Below are positions 26,384 through 35,865 of a stretch of DNA of 64,000 bases, one piece after another (within the stretch, counting starts at the first letter, position 1; every line of letters begins with the position of its first letter). The DNA is taken from positions 316,001-380,000 of the forward strand of contig NZ_CP025536.1 of NCBI RefSeq assembly GCF_002953735.1. The letters are read 5' to 3'. The DNA is from Streptococcus pluranimalium (GTDB lineage Bacteria; Bacillota; Bacilli; Lactobacillales; Streptococcaceae). The translations under genes and the position numbers were made by a program. Under the pieces are notes generated by a model. The model worked only from the letters and a program-made list of their open reading frames with translations, was not told the DNA's origin and did no database searches.

Positions 26384-28213
26384 ATGGAATTTTCACAAGT
26401 AACAAGACAATTATCTCTCCAAAAAATGCAAGATAGGACTCTGGATTTACTGATTATTGGTGGGGGTATCACAGGTGCAGGTCTGGCTTTGCAAGCTGCA
26501 GCTAGTGGACTCGATACTGGCTTGATTGAGATGCAGGATTTTGCGGAAGGGACAAGTAGTCGTTCGACTAAGCTAGTTCACGGTGGTCTTCGCTATCTCA
26601 AACAGTTTGATGTTGAAGTGGTAGCTGATACGGTTTCTGAGCGTGCAGTTGTCCAACGTATTGCTCCTCATATTCCTAAGCCAGACCCGATGCTTTTGCC
26701 GGTTTATGATGAGGAGGGAACAACCTTCAACATGTTTGGTCTCAAGGTTGCCATGAATCTTTATGATTCCTTGGCTGAAATTGGTTCGGATTCACCATTT
26801 GCCAACAAGGTTTTGAGTAAGCAAGAAGTCTTGGAACGTGAGCCTGACTTGCAAGCTGATGGTCTCCTCGGTGGTGGTGTTTATCTTGATTTCCGAAACA
26901 ATGATGCCCGTTTGGTGATTGAAAATATCAAGCGTGCTAATCGCGATGGTGCTCTTATTGCTAGTCACGTTAAGGCAGAAGACTTCTTGTTAGATGATGA
27001 GGGCAAAGTGGTTGGGGTGATAGCAACTGACCTTCTTACCGGGGAAAGATTTGAGATTAAATCCCGTGTGATTATCAATGCAACAGGACCGTGGTCTGAT
27101 ACCATTCGAAATTTTGGTAATAGCGAAAATCCTATCCATCAAATGCGCCCAACTAAGGGGGTTCACCTGGTAGTAGACCGTAAGCGCCTCAATGTTTCTC
27201 AACCGGTCTATGTTGATACTGGCCTCAATGATGGTCGTATGGTTTTCGTCCTTCCGCGTGAGGATAAAACTTACTTTGGTACGACAGATACCGACTATCA
27301 AGGTGACTTTGAGAAGCCAAGAGTCACTCAAGAAGACGTCGATTACTTAATTGGTGTTATTAACAACCGCTTCCCTCAAGCCCATATCACCGTTGATGAT
27401 ATCGAAAGCAGCTGGGCAGGACTTCGTCCACTCTTAGCAGGTAATAATGCTTCGGATTATAATGGTGGTAATTCTGGTAAACTCAAAGATGAAAGCTTTG
27501 ACGCTTTGATTGATTCAGTTAAAGCCTACCTTAACCAAGAAAAATCACGCCATGACGTTGAAGAAGTTTTAGGACATATGGAAACCATGTCTTCGGAAAA
27601 AGAGCTCAATCCATCTGCTGTTTCACGTGGTAGTAGCTTTGACCGTGACGATAATGGACTCTTTACCTTGGCTGGCGGTAAAATTACTGACTACCGTAAA
27701 ATGGCTGAAGGGGCTCTTAAGAAAGTCTTGCATGTTCTTGATGAAGAATTTGGTCGCAAGTTCCGCTTGATTAACTCTAAGACCTATCCTGTTTCTGGTG
27801 GTGAACTCAATCCTGCTAAGGTCGATTCTGAAATTGAAACTTACGCCCAACTGGGAACCCTCAGTGGTCTTGAAATGGACGATGCTCGTTACCTAGCAAA
27901 TCTCTATGGATCAAATGTTCCTAAAGTCTATAACCTCGCAAGAAGTGTTGAAGCGGCACCGGGTCTTGATTTGAAAGAAACCCTTTCCCTTCATTATGCC
28001 ATGGATTTTGAAATGGCTTTGAGCCCAGCTGATTTCTTCTTGCGTCGAACCAACCATATGCTCTTCAAACGCGATGAACTCGATGCCTTAGTAGAACCTG
28101 TGATAGCAGAAATGGCCAAACATTTAGAATGGACAGCAGAGGAAAGAGCAGAACAGACAAGGGATTTCCAAGATCTTCTTGAAGAAAATGATTTAGCAAT
28201 CTTAAAAAGCTAA
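26384..28213 (+). CDS. glpO: Alpha-glycerophosphate oxidase
   Basis: This 609-residue FAD enzyme oxidises glycerol 3-phosphate to dihydroxyacetone phosphate with oxygen, releasing hydrogen peroxide. The dinucleotide motif LLIIGGGITGAGLALQAA is at about residues 22-39, followed by GTSSRSTKLVHGGLRYL. The length and the central insertion identify the streptococcal/enterococcal oxidase GlpO rather than the quinone-linked GlpD. It is cotranscribed with glpK and glpF. Confidence 0.95.
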   Translation: MEFSQVTRQLSLQKMQDRTLDLLIIGGGITGAGLALQAAASGLDTGLIEMQDFAEGTSSRSTKLVHGGLRYLKQFDVEVVADTVSERAVVQRIAPHIPKPDPMLLPVYDEEGTTFNMFGLKVAMNLYDSLAEIGSDSPFANKVLSKQEVLEREPDLQADGLLGGGVYLDFRNNDARLVIENIKRANRDGALIASHVKAEDFLLDDEGKVVGVIATDLLTGERFEIKSRVIINATGPWSDTIRNFGNSENPIHQMRPTKGVHLVVDRKRLNVSQPVYVDTGLNDGRMVFVLPREDKTYFGTTDTDYQGDFEKPRVTQEDVDYLIGVINNRFPQAHITVDDIESSWAGLRPLLAGNNASDYNGGNSGKLKDESFDALIDSVKAYLNQEKSRHDVEEVLGHMETMSSEKELNPSAVSRGSSFDRDDNGLFTLAGGKITDYRKMAEGALKKVLHVLDEEFGRKFRLINSKTYPVSGGELNPAKVDSEIETYAQLGTLSGLEMDDARYLANLYGSNVPKVYNLARSVEAAPGLDLKETLSLHYAMDFEMALSPADFFLRRTNHMLFKRDELDALVEPVIAEMAKHLEWTAEERAEQTRDFQDLLEENDLAILKS

Positions 28214-28246
28214 TGCACGTGATCAAAAATAGTGAAAGGAAACATT

Positions 28247-28948
28247 ATGGATATTTTTGGTGAATTTATTGGAACTGCCATCTTGGTGTTACTTGGTAAT
28301 GGTGTCGTAGCAGGTGTTGTTCTTCCTAAAACGAAAAACCATGCTTCAGGATGGATTGTGATTACCATGGGATGGGGTCTCGCAGTTGCAATGGCAGCCT
28401 TTATCTCAGGAATGGTTGCTCCAGCCCATCTTAACCCTGCTGTCAGTCTAGCTTTTGCACTCAAAGGAGATATTTCTTGGGGAACAGCCTTGATTTATAG
28501 CCTGGTACAAATTCTAGGTGCCATGCTAGGGTCACTCTTGGTTTATCTTCAATTCAAACCGCACTATGATGAAGCAGATAATCAAGCTGATATTTTAGGA
28601 ACCTTTGCGACAGGGCCAGCTCTTCCAAATACATTTTCAAATTTCTTATCAGAAGTTTTGGGAACCTTGATTTTGGTCTTGGCTATCTTGGCAATCGGTA
28701 CCTATAAAATGCCTCCAGGCTTAGCAACAATCGGTGTTGGTATGTTAGTTATCAGTGTTGGTTTATCACTCGGTGGTACAACTGGTTATGCTATCAACCC
28801 AGCCCGCGATTTCGGACCGCGCCTCCTACATGCCCTACTTCCTATCAAACAAAAAGGCGATTCAGACTGGGGCTATTCATGGATTCCAATCTTCGGCCCA
28901 ATCGTCGGTGGCTTATTAGCTGTGTTAATCTTTAATGTGATGATGTAA
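28247..28948 (+). CDS. glpF: Glycerol uptake facilitator
   Basis: This 233-residue aquaporin-family channel has six membrane helices and both NPA loops: HLNPAVSLAF near residue 63 and AINPARDFGPR near 185. The Asp after the second NPAR is typical of glycerol-conducting members. I start at ATG 28247, with AAAGGA before it; a GTG 15 bases earlier is in frame but covers the site. It closes the glp operon and is followed by a strong terminator. Confidence 0.95.
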   Translation: MDIFGEFIGTAILVLLGNGVVAGVVLPKTKNHASGWIVITMGWGLAVAMAAFISGMVAPAHLNPAVSLAFALKGDISWGTALIYSLVQILGAMLGSLLVYLQFKPHYDEADNQADILGTFATGPALPNTFSNFLSEVLGTLILVLAILAIGTYKMPPGLATIGVGMLVISVGLSLGGTTGYAINPARDFGPRLLHALLPIKQKGDSDWGYSWIPIFGPIVGGLLAVLIFNVMM

Positions 28949-28968
28949 GTAGATCATAAAAAAGTTAT

Positions 28969-29002
28969 ACCTCCAAATCCTTTATGGGTTTGGAGGTTTT
29001 TT
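28969..29002 (+). terminator. Terminator of the glp operon
   Basis: ACCTCCAAATCC pairs with GGGTTTGGAGGT (one G-U pair) around TTTAT, then TTTTTT. It separates the glp operon from the second sugar locus. Confidence 0.9.
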
Positions 29003-29041
29003 ATATTTATTTTTGCAAAATTTTGCTGCAATTTTTTGTTA

Positions 29042-29070
29042 TTTACACTTATTTAAAAAACGCTTACAAT
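29042..29070 (+). promoter_or_regulatory. Promoter with cre for the PRD regulator operon
   Basis: TTTACA (29042-29047) and TACAAT (29065-29070) are separated by 17 bases. A CcpA-type site, read on the - strand as TTGTAAGCGTTTTTT (29055-29069), covers the spacer and -10. Binding would compete directly with RNA polymerase. Confidence 0.75.
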
Positions 29071-29115
29071 TTAATTATAAATGAAATAGCTATTGAATTT
29101 ATAGGAGGTATTTTG

Positions 29116-30996
29116 GTGTTTACAGAACGACAGCAAAAACTGGTTCAAATACTTGAAGTATCAACAAATTATCAAAAGCATTTGGATTTATCTAAGAAGC
29201 TTGGTTGCTCCTTAAGAACCTTGTATAGTGATATTGAACGATTAAAAGAAAATGGCTTCTCAATAATATCTAAGCATGGTGCTGGAATTAAATTAGATGA
29301 CGAACTTCCAATATTAGAAATAGAAGACTTGGATGCCGCATTATCAGCAAGAAAAAGGCGGATGGAGATTGTTAAACGCTTATTTATTGAAGATGATAAG
29401 ATAACGCTCAAAAACTTATCTGAAACCTATTTAGTTAGCCAAACATCAATTAAATCTGATCTTGAAGAAATTGTTAAAGAATTTGATGATGGGAATGGAC
29501 CACTACTTAAAAGAAGTAAACATGGGACAACTGTTATAGAAATGCCACTGGAAAGGAGAATTAGTCTTCTTACAAGAGTTAATCAATACATTCTTTCAAA
29601 TTTTTCTCCAGTTTCTGATACTAGTGAAAATTATAAAAATAGCATTTTAAAAGCGTTTTATCCAGAAGCTGTGGTAAAAGTTTCTAATAATATTGTTTAC
29701 AGCTTTTTCAGAAAAAATATATGTGCCATTCCTGATGCTTATTTAGATAATTTCTCCCAGTTCTTTCTCGCACTGATTAGTCAATTGTATGAGAGGAAGC
29801 ATATTAAAAATCAAATGTATTCTTTAGATAAAGCTAAGCATGCATTTTATATTGGGAATGCAACGTCCCTTTTACATAAGGCCTCACTTAGGTTGAAGAT
29901 AGACTACACTAATGAAGACGTTCAGTACTTATCTCAAATGTTGGTTAATTATAGAATTGAGCAGGTGCCTGATGTAAATAATACAGTTGATGTCAAAATA
30001 ATTATGGAAAAAATTTCAGAAGTGATGGAGTTTGACTTTTCAAAAGATGATGAATTAAAAAAACAACTGATGGTTCATGTGCCTGCAATGCTTTCACGAT
30101 TAAGATACGCAATGGTTGTTAAGAATCCTTTTTTGGAGCAGATAAAACTTGATTATTCCATACTTTTCAATTCGATTTGGATAGCAATGGATAGCTTATC
30201 AGATTACTTTGGTACAAATTTTACCGAGGACGAGATTGCGTTTTTAACTCTTTATTTTCAATTATCGCTAGAGAAGTTTGGAAGCATTCGAAAAATATTA
30301 GTCATATGTCCAACAGGAATTGTAACTTCAGAATTATTGATTAATAGAATTAAGAATTTAGCACCATCGTTAGATGAAATTGAAACAGCATCTATAGAGG
30401 AATTTTTAGAGCTGGATCATTCTGAATATGATGTTATTCTCTCTACTGTTGCTGGATTGGGAGAGGATAGGACGATTCATTATGTCACTGCATTCACTAA
30501 AAATGAGGAATTAATTCAAATTTTACATCAGGATAAGGATGTATTATCGCCTAATTCTGCTAAGGAAATCAAAAATGATGTATCAAACTATTTAATGCTA
30601 GGACAGAAGTTTAGTAATAAGAATAGTCTTCTAAATAAAGTCGAAAGTTTTTTGATAGATAGAGATTTAATTTTTGATGGTTTTATAGATTCTATCTCTA
30701 AACGTGAAAAATTAGGGAGTACAGAGCTGCCTTTAGGAGTTGCTATTCCTCATGGTAAATCAGAGTTTGTAAAAGAGAGTTTTGTTATTGTTATTCAAAA
30801 TAATCGAAAGATAAAATGGTCGAGTCATTTTGTTGATACTATTTTCATAATTGGTATTAGTAAAAAAGATATTAAAAAGACAAAGAGGGTTATTTCAAGA
30901 ATTTATAATTTAATCAATGACGAACAACGATTAATGAAATTAAAAAAAGAAGACAGTGAATTGGAGGTCATGAAATATTTATATGGGAGAAAATAA
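29116..30996 (+). CDS. PRD/PTS-domain transcriptional regulator (MtlR/LicR type)
   Basis: This 626-residue regulator should control the sugar locus behind it. Domains in order are an N-terminal HTH (about residues 1-55, TERQQKLVQILEVS and a SLRTLYSDIERLKENGF recognition helix), a second helical DNA-binding segment, two PRDs at about 140-370, an EIIB-Gat-like domain with a phospho-Cys in ILVICPTGIVTS, and a C-terminal EIIA-fru-like domain with its His in GVAIPHGKSE. Phosphorylation by HPr and the cognate EIIs would set its activity. I chose GTG 29116, with AGGAGG 7 bases upstream; a longer frame from 28984 runs through the promoter. Confidence 0.88.
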   Translation: MFTERQQKLVQILEVSTNYQKHLDLSKKLGCSLRTLYSDIERLKENGFSIISKHGAGIKLDDELPILEIEDLDAALSARKRRMEIVKRLFIEDDKITLKNLSETYLVSQTSIKSDLEEIVKEFDDGNGPLLKRSKHGTTVIEMPLERRISLLTRVNQYILSNFSPVSDTSENYKNSILKAFYPEAVVKVSNNIVYSFFRKNICAIPDAYLDNFSQFFLALISQLYERKHIKNQMYSLDKAKHAFYIGNATSLLHKASLRLKIDYTNEDVQYLSQMLVNYRIEQVPDVNNTVDVKIIMEKISEVMEFDFSKDDELKKQLMVHVPAMLSRLRYAMVVKNPFLEQIKLDYSILFNSIWIAMDSLSDYFGTNFTEDEIAFLTLYFQLSLEKFGSIRKILVICPTGIVTSELLINRIKNLAPSLDEIETASIEEFLELDHSEYDVILSTVAGLGEDRTIHYVTAFTKNEELIQILHQDKDVLSPNSAKEIKNDVSNYLMLGQKFSNKNSLLNKVESFLIDRDLIFDGFIDSISKREKLGSTELPLGVAIPHGKSEFVKESFVIVIQNNRKIKWSSHFVDTIFIIGISKKDIKKTKRVISRIYNLINDEQRLMKLKKEDSELEVMKYLYGRK

Positions 30997-31441
30997 TATT
31001 ATTAACCGAGCTTTAATTTTTATTGATGAGGACTTGGATACAAAAGATAACGTGATAAAAAAAGTTTCCGAGAAAGCACAAGAAATTCAGTATGTTAAAG
31101 ATGCACAAGAATATAATATTGCTGTATTGAAACGAGAAGATGAGGTACCAACAGCAATTGGATATGATATTGCGATACCTCACGGAAAAACTGATGTTGT
31201 TTTAAAACCATTTATAGCTTTTTTGAGAAGCAAGAAACCTTTTAGATGGTCTGTAGGTTCCGAAGAACAAGCGCAACTTATTTTTCAAATTGGAGTTCCT
31301 GAGACAGGAACAGAAAAGTTACATTTGAAATTCATTTCAGAAGTTAGTAAAAAACTTTTGGATGAAGAGTTTAGAAATAAACTGTTAACACTAACAGATA
31401 AAGAGAAAATTTATGAATTACTTAATTCAATTAATATTTAG
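30983..31441 (+). CDS. PTS fructose-family EIIA component
   Basis: This 152-residue PTS_EIIA_2 protein has its phosphorylated His in YDIAIPHGKTD near residue 68. Its start overlaps the end of the regulator by 14 bases, implying translational coupling. The ribosome-binding site is poorly placed (GGAGG 15 bases upstream), which fits coupling. It passes phosphate to the EIIB encoded 12 bases downstream. Confidence 0.88.
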   Translation: MGENNIINRALIFIDEDLDTKDNVIKKVSEKAQEIQYVKDAQEYNIAVLKREDEVPTAIGYDIAIPHGKTDVVLKPFIAFLRSKKPFRWSVGSEEQAQLIFQIGVPETGTEKLHLKFISEVSKKLLDEEFRNKLLTLTDKEKIYELLNSINI

Positions 31442-31453
31442 GAGGAAATAACA

Positions 31454-31771
31454 ATGAAAATCGTAGCAGTAACAGCGTGTCCAACAGGTATTGCACATAC
31501 TTACATGGCTCAAGAAGCTATCGAAAAAGAAGCAGAGAAACGAGGCTTTGAATGTCAAGTAGAAACTCAAGGTGGTATGGGAATTGAGAATGAGTTAGAA
31601 CAAGAAACTATTGATGAAGCAGACGTTGTGATTTTAGCAATTGCTGTTGAAATTGAAGGACATGACCGTTTTGATGAAAAAGATAGAAATGGACTAGTGC
31701 ATTCGGTTGATCCTGGTGAAGCAATTAGAAACCCAGAACAAGTACTCGATGATGCTCTAGCTTTGATATAG
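31454..31771 (+). CDS. PTS fructose-family EIIB component
   Basis: This 105-residue PTS_IIB_fruc protein begins IVAVTACPTGIAHTYMAQEA, with the phospho-Cys at residue 9. A GTTAGGAGG-like site precedes the ATG. EIIA, EIIB and EIIC are separate proteins here, as in the split fructose-type systems (including 2-O-mannosylglycerate-like ones). Confidence 0.92.
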   Translation: MKIVAVTACPTGIAHTYMAQEAIEKEAEKRGFECQVETQGGMGIENELEQETIDEADVVILAIAVEIEGHDRFDEKDRNGLVHSVDPGEAIRNPEQVLDDALALI

Positions 31772-31782
31772 GAGGATGGAAA

Positions 31783-32850
31783 ATGGTGACTAAAAAAACT
31801 TCATTGTGGAAAGATGTTCAGAAGGCATTTAACACGGGTGTATCCTATATGCTTCCATCAGTAGTGGTTGGCGGTGTGTTTTTAGCGGTAGCTTTATCTA
31901 CTGGTAAGCCAACTGATAATGGAATGGAAATAACAAACCAATTCATGAAAAATTTAAATGATATTGGAGTTGCAGGATTTGCTATGATGATTCCATTGCT
32001 TTCTGGTTACATTGCGTATTCCATTGCTAGTAAACCGGCATTAGCTCCTGGTATGATTTTAGGCTATATTGCCAATAATCCAATTGGGGAAGGACAGGTG
32101 AAAACAGGCTTCTTAGGAGCGATGTTACTTGGGGTATTGACAGGATATTTTGTTAAATGGACCAAAAAATGGAAGGTTTCTCCAACTGTTCGCACATTGA
32201 TGCCGATTTTGATTGTTCCTATACTAACAACTCTTGTATTAGGTTTGTTGTATATCTATGTTATTGCTGTACCAATTGGAGGAGCTATGGATTGGTTGGT
32301 AGCAACATTGGGAGAACTTCAAGGTGGCAGTGCAATCATTCTTGGACTAATCATCGGTGCAATGACAGCTGTTGATATGGGAGGTCCCATCAATAAGACT
32401 GCAACAGCTTTTACATTAGCATTGATGGCAGAAGGGGTGTATTCTCCAAACGGTGCTCACCGTATTGCTGTAGCTATACCACCTTTAGCAATGGCAATTT
32501 CAACATTTATTGATCGCAAGAAATATACTAAAGAAGACCAAGATTTAGGATATTCAGCCTTCTTCATGGGCCTTATTGGTATTACAGAAGGGGCAATTCC
32601 ATTTGCAGTCAAGGATATGAAGCGTGTTTTACCAGCAATTATTCTGGGTAGTGCCGTTGGAGGAGCATTAGGAATGGTGAATAATGTTGAGGCATTGGTT
32701 CCTCATGGTGGACTAATCATCTTGCCTGTCGTAAATGGAAAACTTTGGTATGCGACTGCGATGCTAATAGGTACATTAGTATCAGTCATTATTCTACATT
32801 TTACAAAACCTACATTGGAAAATAGCACCATAGAGAAAGTTAGCAAATAA
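31783..32850 (+). CDS. PTS fructose-family EIIC permease
   Basis: This 355-residue membrane protein has about eight or nine hydrophobic helices. The fructose-EIIC signature regions are GVSYMLPSVVVGG at the N-terminus, a central MTAVDMGGPINKTATAF, and the GITEGAIPF loop. It transports the substrate of this locus. The substrate is unknown; fructose itself is possible, but the enzymes downstream suggest another ketohexose or hexitol. Confidence 0.92.
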   Translation: MVTKKTSLWKDVQKAFNTGVSYMLPSVVVGGVFLAVALSTGKPTDNGMEITNQFMKNLNDIGVAGFAMMIPLLSGYIAYSIASKPALAPGMILGYIANNPIGEGQVKTGFLGAMLLGVLTGYFVKWTKKWKVSPTVRTLMPILIVPILTTLVLGLLYIYVIAVPIGGAMDWLVATLGELQGGSAIILGLIIGAMTAVDMGGPINKTATAFTLALMAEGVYSPNGAHRIAVAIPPLAMAISTFIDRKKYTKEDQDLGYSAFFMGLIGITEGAIPFAVKDMKRVLPAIILGSAVGGALGMVNNVEALVPHGGLIILPVVNGKLWYATAMLIGTLVSVIILHFTKPTLENSTIEKVSK

Positions 32851-32865
32851 AAAGGAGTAGTTATT

Positions 32866-34140
32866 ATGACAAAATTATCTATTAGACAAACTGTTCAAGG
32901 ACTTTTAGAACTTCAAAAGACAGGAGAGTCTGCGACAATCTTAGGAATCGGACCAATGTCTAAAAACTGTGTACAAGCAACTTTGGAATTATCACAAGAA
33001 GATGATTACCCAGTTATGTTCATTGCTAGTCGTAACCAAGTTGACCTAGACGAGTTGGGTGGAGGATATGTACAAGGGTGGAATCAATTCACATTTGCAC
33101 AAGCTGTTAAAGAAGTTGCTGAAGAAATCAATTATGACAACCTTTATTATCTCTGCCGAGATCACGGTGGGCCATGGCAACGTGATAAAGAGAGAAATGA
33201 TCATTTGCCTATCGAAGAAGCAATGGAACTTGGTAGAAAATCATATATTGGAGATATGGAGGCAGGTTTCGACTTGCTGATGATTGATCCAACTAAAGAT
33301 CCTTTTGAAGTTGGTAAAGTCATCCCATTGGATACTGTTTTAGAGCGAACTGTTGAGCTAATCGATTTTTGTGAAAAAGAACGTAAAGCACGTCATTTAC
33401 CTGAGATAGGTTATGAAGTAGGAACTGAAGAAACTAATGGTGGCCTAACATCAACTGAAACCTATGAAACATTCATTAATCGTCTCCAGGTTGAACTTGA
33501 AAAACGTGATTTACCAATGCCTACTTTTATTGTTGGTCAAACAGGAACTTTAACTCGTAAAACAGAACAAGTAGGGGATTTTAACTTTAAGAATGCTTAC
33601 GACTTAGCACAAATGGCTAAAAAGTATGGAGTTGGTTTGAAAGAACACAATGGTGATTATCTAGATGATGTGACTTTACTAGAACATATTCCAGCTTCAA
33701 TCACAGCGACTAATGTGGCACCACAGTATGGAACCGAAGAAACTCGAGCATATTTAAATTTAGCCAAGGTTGAAGCTAAGTTAGTGGAATACGGTCTTAT
33801 TGAACATCCTTCTAATATTGCTAAGACTCTACTTGTAAAAGCAATCGAAAGTGAACGTTGGAGAAAATGGATGGTTGGAGACCAAGTCAATTTAACTGTA
33901 GACGAGATTTTGTCTGATAGTGTAGCCTTACAGGAAGAAATCTTAGACATCGCGGGACATTATACTTTTAATGATGATGAAGTGAAAGAGGAAATTGAAA
34001 AACTTTATCGAAATCTTGCTAGACATAATATCGATGGAAAACGCTATGTTATTGATCATATTAAGCGTCCAATTAGAGATTATGCAGAATGTTATAATTT
34101 GAAAGGTGTTACAAGTAGAATCAAATCAGTAATTCATTGA
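32866..34140 (+). CDS. GatZ/KbaZ-family protein without a GatY/KbaY partner
   Basis: This 424-residue protein belongs to PF08013, named for the non-catalytic subunit of class II tagatose-1,6-bisphosphate aldolase. Family hallmarks are ILGIGPMS near residue 25, FIASRNQVD near 52, CRDHGGPWQR at 97-106, and KEHNGDYLDD near 260. A catalytic GatY/KbaY (FbaA-like) subunit is not encoded in the window. Members of this family have been reported to catalyse C4 epimerisation between fructose 6-phosphate and tagatose 6-phosphate, which would let this protein act alone. That role is inferred here from context. Confidence 0.85.
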   Translation: MTKLSIRQTVQGLLELQKTGESATILGIGPMSKNCVQATLELSQEDDYPVMFIASRNQVDLDELGGGYVQGWNQFTFAQAVKEVAEEINYDNLYYLCRDHGGPWQRDKERNDHLPIEEAMELGRKSYIGDMEAGFDLLMIDPTKDPFEVGKVIPLDTVLERTVELIDFCEKERKARHLPEIGYEVGTEETNGGLTSTETYETFINRLQVELEKRDLPMPTFIVGQTGTLTRKTEQVGDFNFKNAYDLAQMAKKYGVGLKEHNGDYLDDVTLLEHIPASITATNVAPQYGTEETRAYLNLAKVEAKLVEYGLIEHPSNIAKTLLVKAIESERWRKWMVGDQVNLTVDEILSDSVALQEEILDIAGHYTFNDDEVKEEIEKLYRNLARHNIDGKRYVIDHIKRPIRDYAECYNLKGVTSRIKSVIH

Positions 34141-34182
34141 TAATAGGTGTAAAGTGGATAACATTAGAAAATAGGTGAAAGT

Positions 34183-34218
34183 ACATAAAATGTCTGAAAA
34201 ACACTAGACATTTTATGT
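34183..34218 (+). terminator. Long hairpin between GatZ-like and HAD genes
   Basis: A perfect 13-bp inverted repeat (34183-34195 with 34206-34218) with a 10-nt loop lies 42 bases after the GatZ-like stop. It is AT-rich with A on the left and T on the right, so it may act as a terminator in both directions. It covers the ATG at 34215, making the ATG at 34227 the better start for the next gene. Confidence 0.6.
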
Positions 34219-34226
34219 CGATATAT

Positions 34227-34925
34227 ATGATAAAAGCAATTTTTTTTGACCTTGATGATACTTTATATGATCAACTAGAACCATTTGAACTAGCATTTAG
34301 ACAAACATTTGAAAATATCAATGTTCCTATATCGGAAATTTACACATTAAGTCGTCAATACAGTGACCGAGTTTTTGAAAAATCAGAATCTGGTGAAATG
34401 ACTATACAGGATATGCATATGTATAGAATTAAAGCTGCTCTAGAAGATTTTTCCATCAGCATTACAGATGAAGCTGCTATTTTATTTCAAAAAAAGTATG
34501 CACTTAATCAAGGGAATATCGAATTAGATAGTAGATTAGCCATGTTATTTGAGTTTCTTAAAAAAAATAGAACTAAAATAGGTATCATTACCAATGGTCC
34601 TAAAGAGCATCAATATCATAAAATCAAACAGCTTGGCTTATACAAATGGTTTGATAGAGAAAATATTCTTATTTCTTCAGAAATAGGCATTGCCAAGCCT
34701 AACAAAAAAATATTTGATTTAGCGAAAGATGAAAATGATTCAGAAACATACCTTTATGTAGGTGACTCTTTTGAAAATGATGTTGTTGGTGCTAAATCAG
34801 CAGGATGGCAGACAGTTTGGTTTAATAGGCGAGGTAATATAAAATCCAATATTGAATATCAAGCGGATTATCAAGTTAATGATTTAGATGATTTATATAG
34901 TTTAATTACAGCAATCATTCGGTAA
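34227..34925 (+). CDS. HAD-superfamily hydrolase
   Basis: This 232-residue protein begins MIKAIFFDLDDTLYDQ, with the two catalytic aspartates at positions 8 and 10. Motif II is IITNGP, motif III Lys is in GIAKPNKKIF, and motif IV is VGDSFENDV. A helical cap is inserted after motif I, as in the YjjG/phosphoglycolate phosphatase type. It would dephosphorylate a small phosphorylated metabolite, perhaps an overflow sugar phosphate. No convincing ribosome-binding site is seen before 34227 or the earlier ATG at 34215. Confidence 0.85.
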   Translation: MIKAIFFDLDDTLYDQLEPFELAFRQTFENINVPISEIYTLSRQYSDRVFEKSESGEMTIQDMHMYRIKAALEDFSISITDEAAILFQKKYALNQGNIELDSRLAMLFEFLKKNRTKIGIITNGPKEHQYHKIKQLGLYKWFDRENILISSEIGIAKPNKKIFDLAKDENDSETYLYVGDSFENDVVGAKSAGWQTVWFNRRGNIKSNIEYQADYQVNDLDDLYSLITAIIR

Positions 34926-35038
34926 TGGTGGCTATATCAAGAAATCATAAGTTGTTTTCACTTGTTTTTTGAAAAATCTATTTGAAAAATAGTGGTTTTC
35001 AAGAAAAATAAGAAAATAATGAAAAAATATCTAAATTA

Positions 35039-35067
35039 TTGACTTTGAAATAGAAAACGATTACAAT
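35039..35067 (+). promoter_or_regulatory. Promoter with cre for talC
   Basis: TTGACT (35039-35044) and TACAAT (35062-35067) are separated by 17 bases. The cre AGAAAACGATTACA (35052-35065) overlaps the spacer and -10, so CcpA would exclude RNA polymerase. Confidence 0.82.
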
Positions 35068-35140
35068 TCGAAGGGAGTGGCATTTATGATGATGTCATCT
35101 TGGAAACAAATTTATTTTTAAAAGTTGAAAAGGAGTTTAC

Positions 35141-35785
35141 ATGAAGTTTTTCTTAGATACAGCTAATGTAGAAGCAATCAAGGAAATCAACAGTCTGGGT
35201 GTTGTTGATGGCGTAACGACCAATCCAACAATCATCTCCAAAGAGGGGCGCGATTTTGAAGAGGTCATTAAAGAGATTTGTAGCATCGTTGATGCTCCTG
35301 TTTCAGCTGAAGTGACTGCCCTGAAAGCAGAAGACATGGTTGAAGAGGCTAGAGTTATTGCCAAATGGGCTGACAATGTAGTGGTCAAGATTCCGATGAC
35401 ATCAGAAGGTCTTAAGGCTGTTAATATATTGTCTCAAGAAGGGATTAAGACGAATGTGACCCTCATCTTTACGGTTTCCCAAGGTTTAATGGCAATGAAA
35501 GCTGGTGCTACCTTTATTAGTCCATTTATTGGACGCTTGGAAGATATTGGGACAGATGCCTATCAACTGATTTTAGAATTGAGACATATCATTGATTTAT
35601 ATGGGTTTGAAACAGAAATTATTGCCGCAAGTATTCGTAATGCTACTCATGTCGAAAAAGTAGCAGGCTTAGGGGCTCATATTGCTACTATTCCAGATGC
35701 TCTGTTTGATAAAATGACAAAACATCCATTGACAGATGCAGGTATTGAGACATTCTTGAAAGATTGGGAAGCATTTAAACAATAA
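35141..35785 (+). CDS. talC: TalC-type transaldolase (FSA family)
   Basis: This 214-residue decameric-type small transaldolase has its Schiff-base Lys83 in VVVKIPMT. It is often labelled fructose-6-phosphate aldolase. However, residue 57 is Glu (SAEV) where FSA has Gln, and residue 129 is Phe (SPFIGR) where FSA has Tyr. Both are the transaldolase forms, so I predict sedoheptulose-7-P + glyceraldehyde-3-P exchange rather than aldol cleavage of fructose 6-phosphate. With transketolase next door it completes the non-oxidative pentose phosphate pathway. AAAGGAG precedes the ATG. Confidence 0.88.
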   Translation: MKFFLDTANVEAIKEINSLGVVDGVTTNPTIISKEGRDFEEVIKEICSIVDAPVSAEVTALKAEDMVEEARVIAKWADNVVVKIPMTSEGLKAVNILSQEGIKTNVTLIFTVSQGLMAMKAGATFISPFIGRLEDIGTDAYQLILELRHIIDLYGFETEIIAASIRNATHVEKVAGLGAHIATIPDALFDKMTKHPLTDAGIETFLKDWEAFKQ

Positions 35786-35792
35786 AAAGAAC

Positions 35793-35819
35793 AAATGTCT
35801 GAAAGTATTCAGGCATTTT
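35793..35819 (+). terminator. Hairpin after talC
   Basis: AAATGTCTGAA pairs with TTCAGGCATTT (one G-U pair) around AGTA. The T run is short, so termination may be partial. Confidence 0.6.
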
Positions 35820-35865
35820 GTGGTAATAATATTAGTTAATGAGTTAAATAAGTTCAATTTTATGG

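Noticed and set aside
28984..29115. N-terminal 44-residue extension of the PRD regulator
   Set aside because: It would be translated through the predicted promoter and cre; GTG 29116 has a well-spaced AGGAGG.
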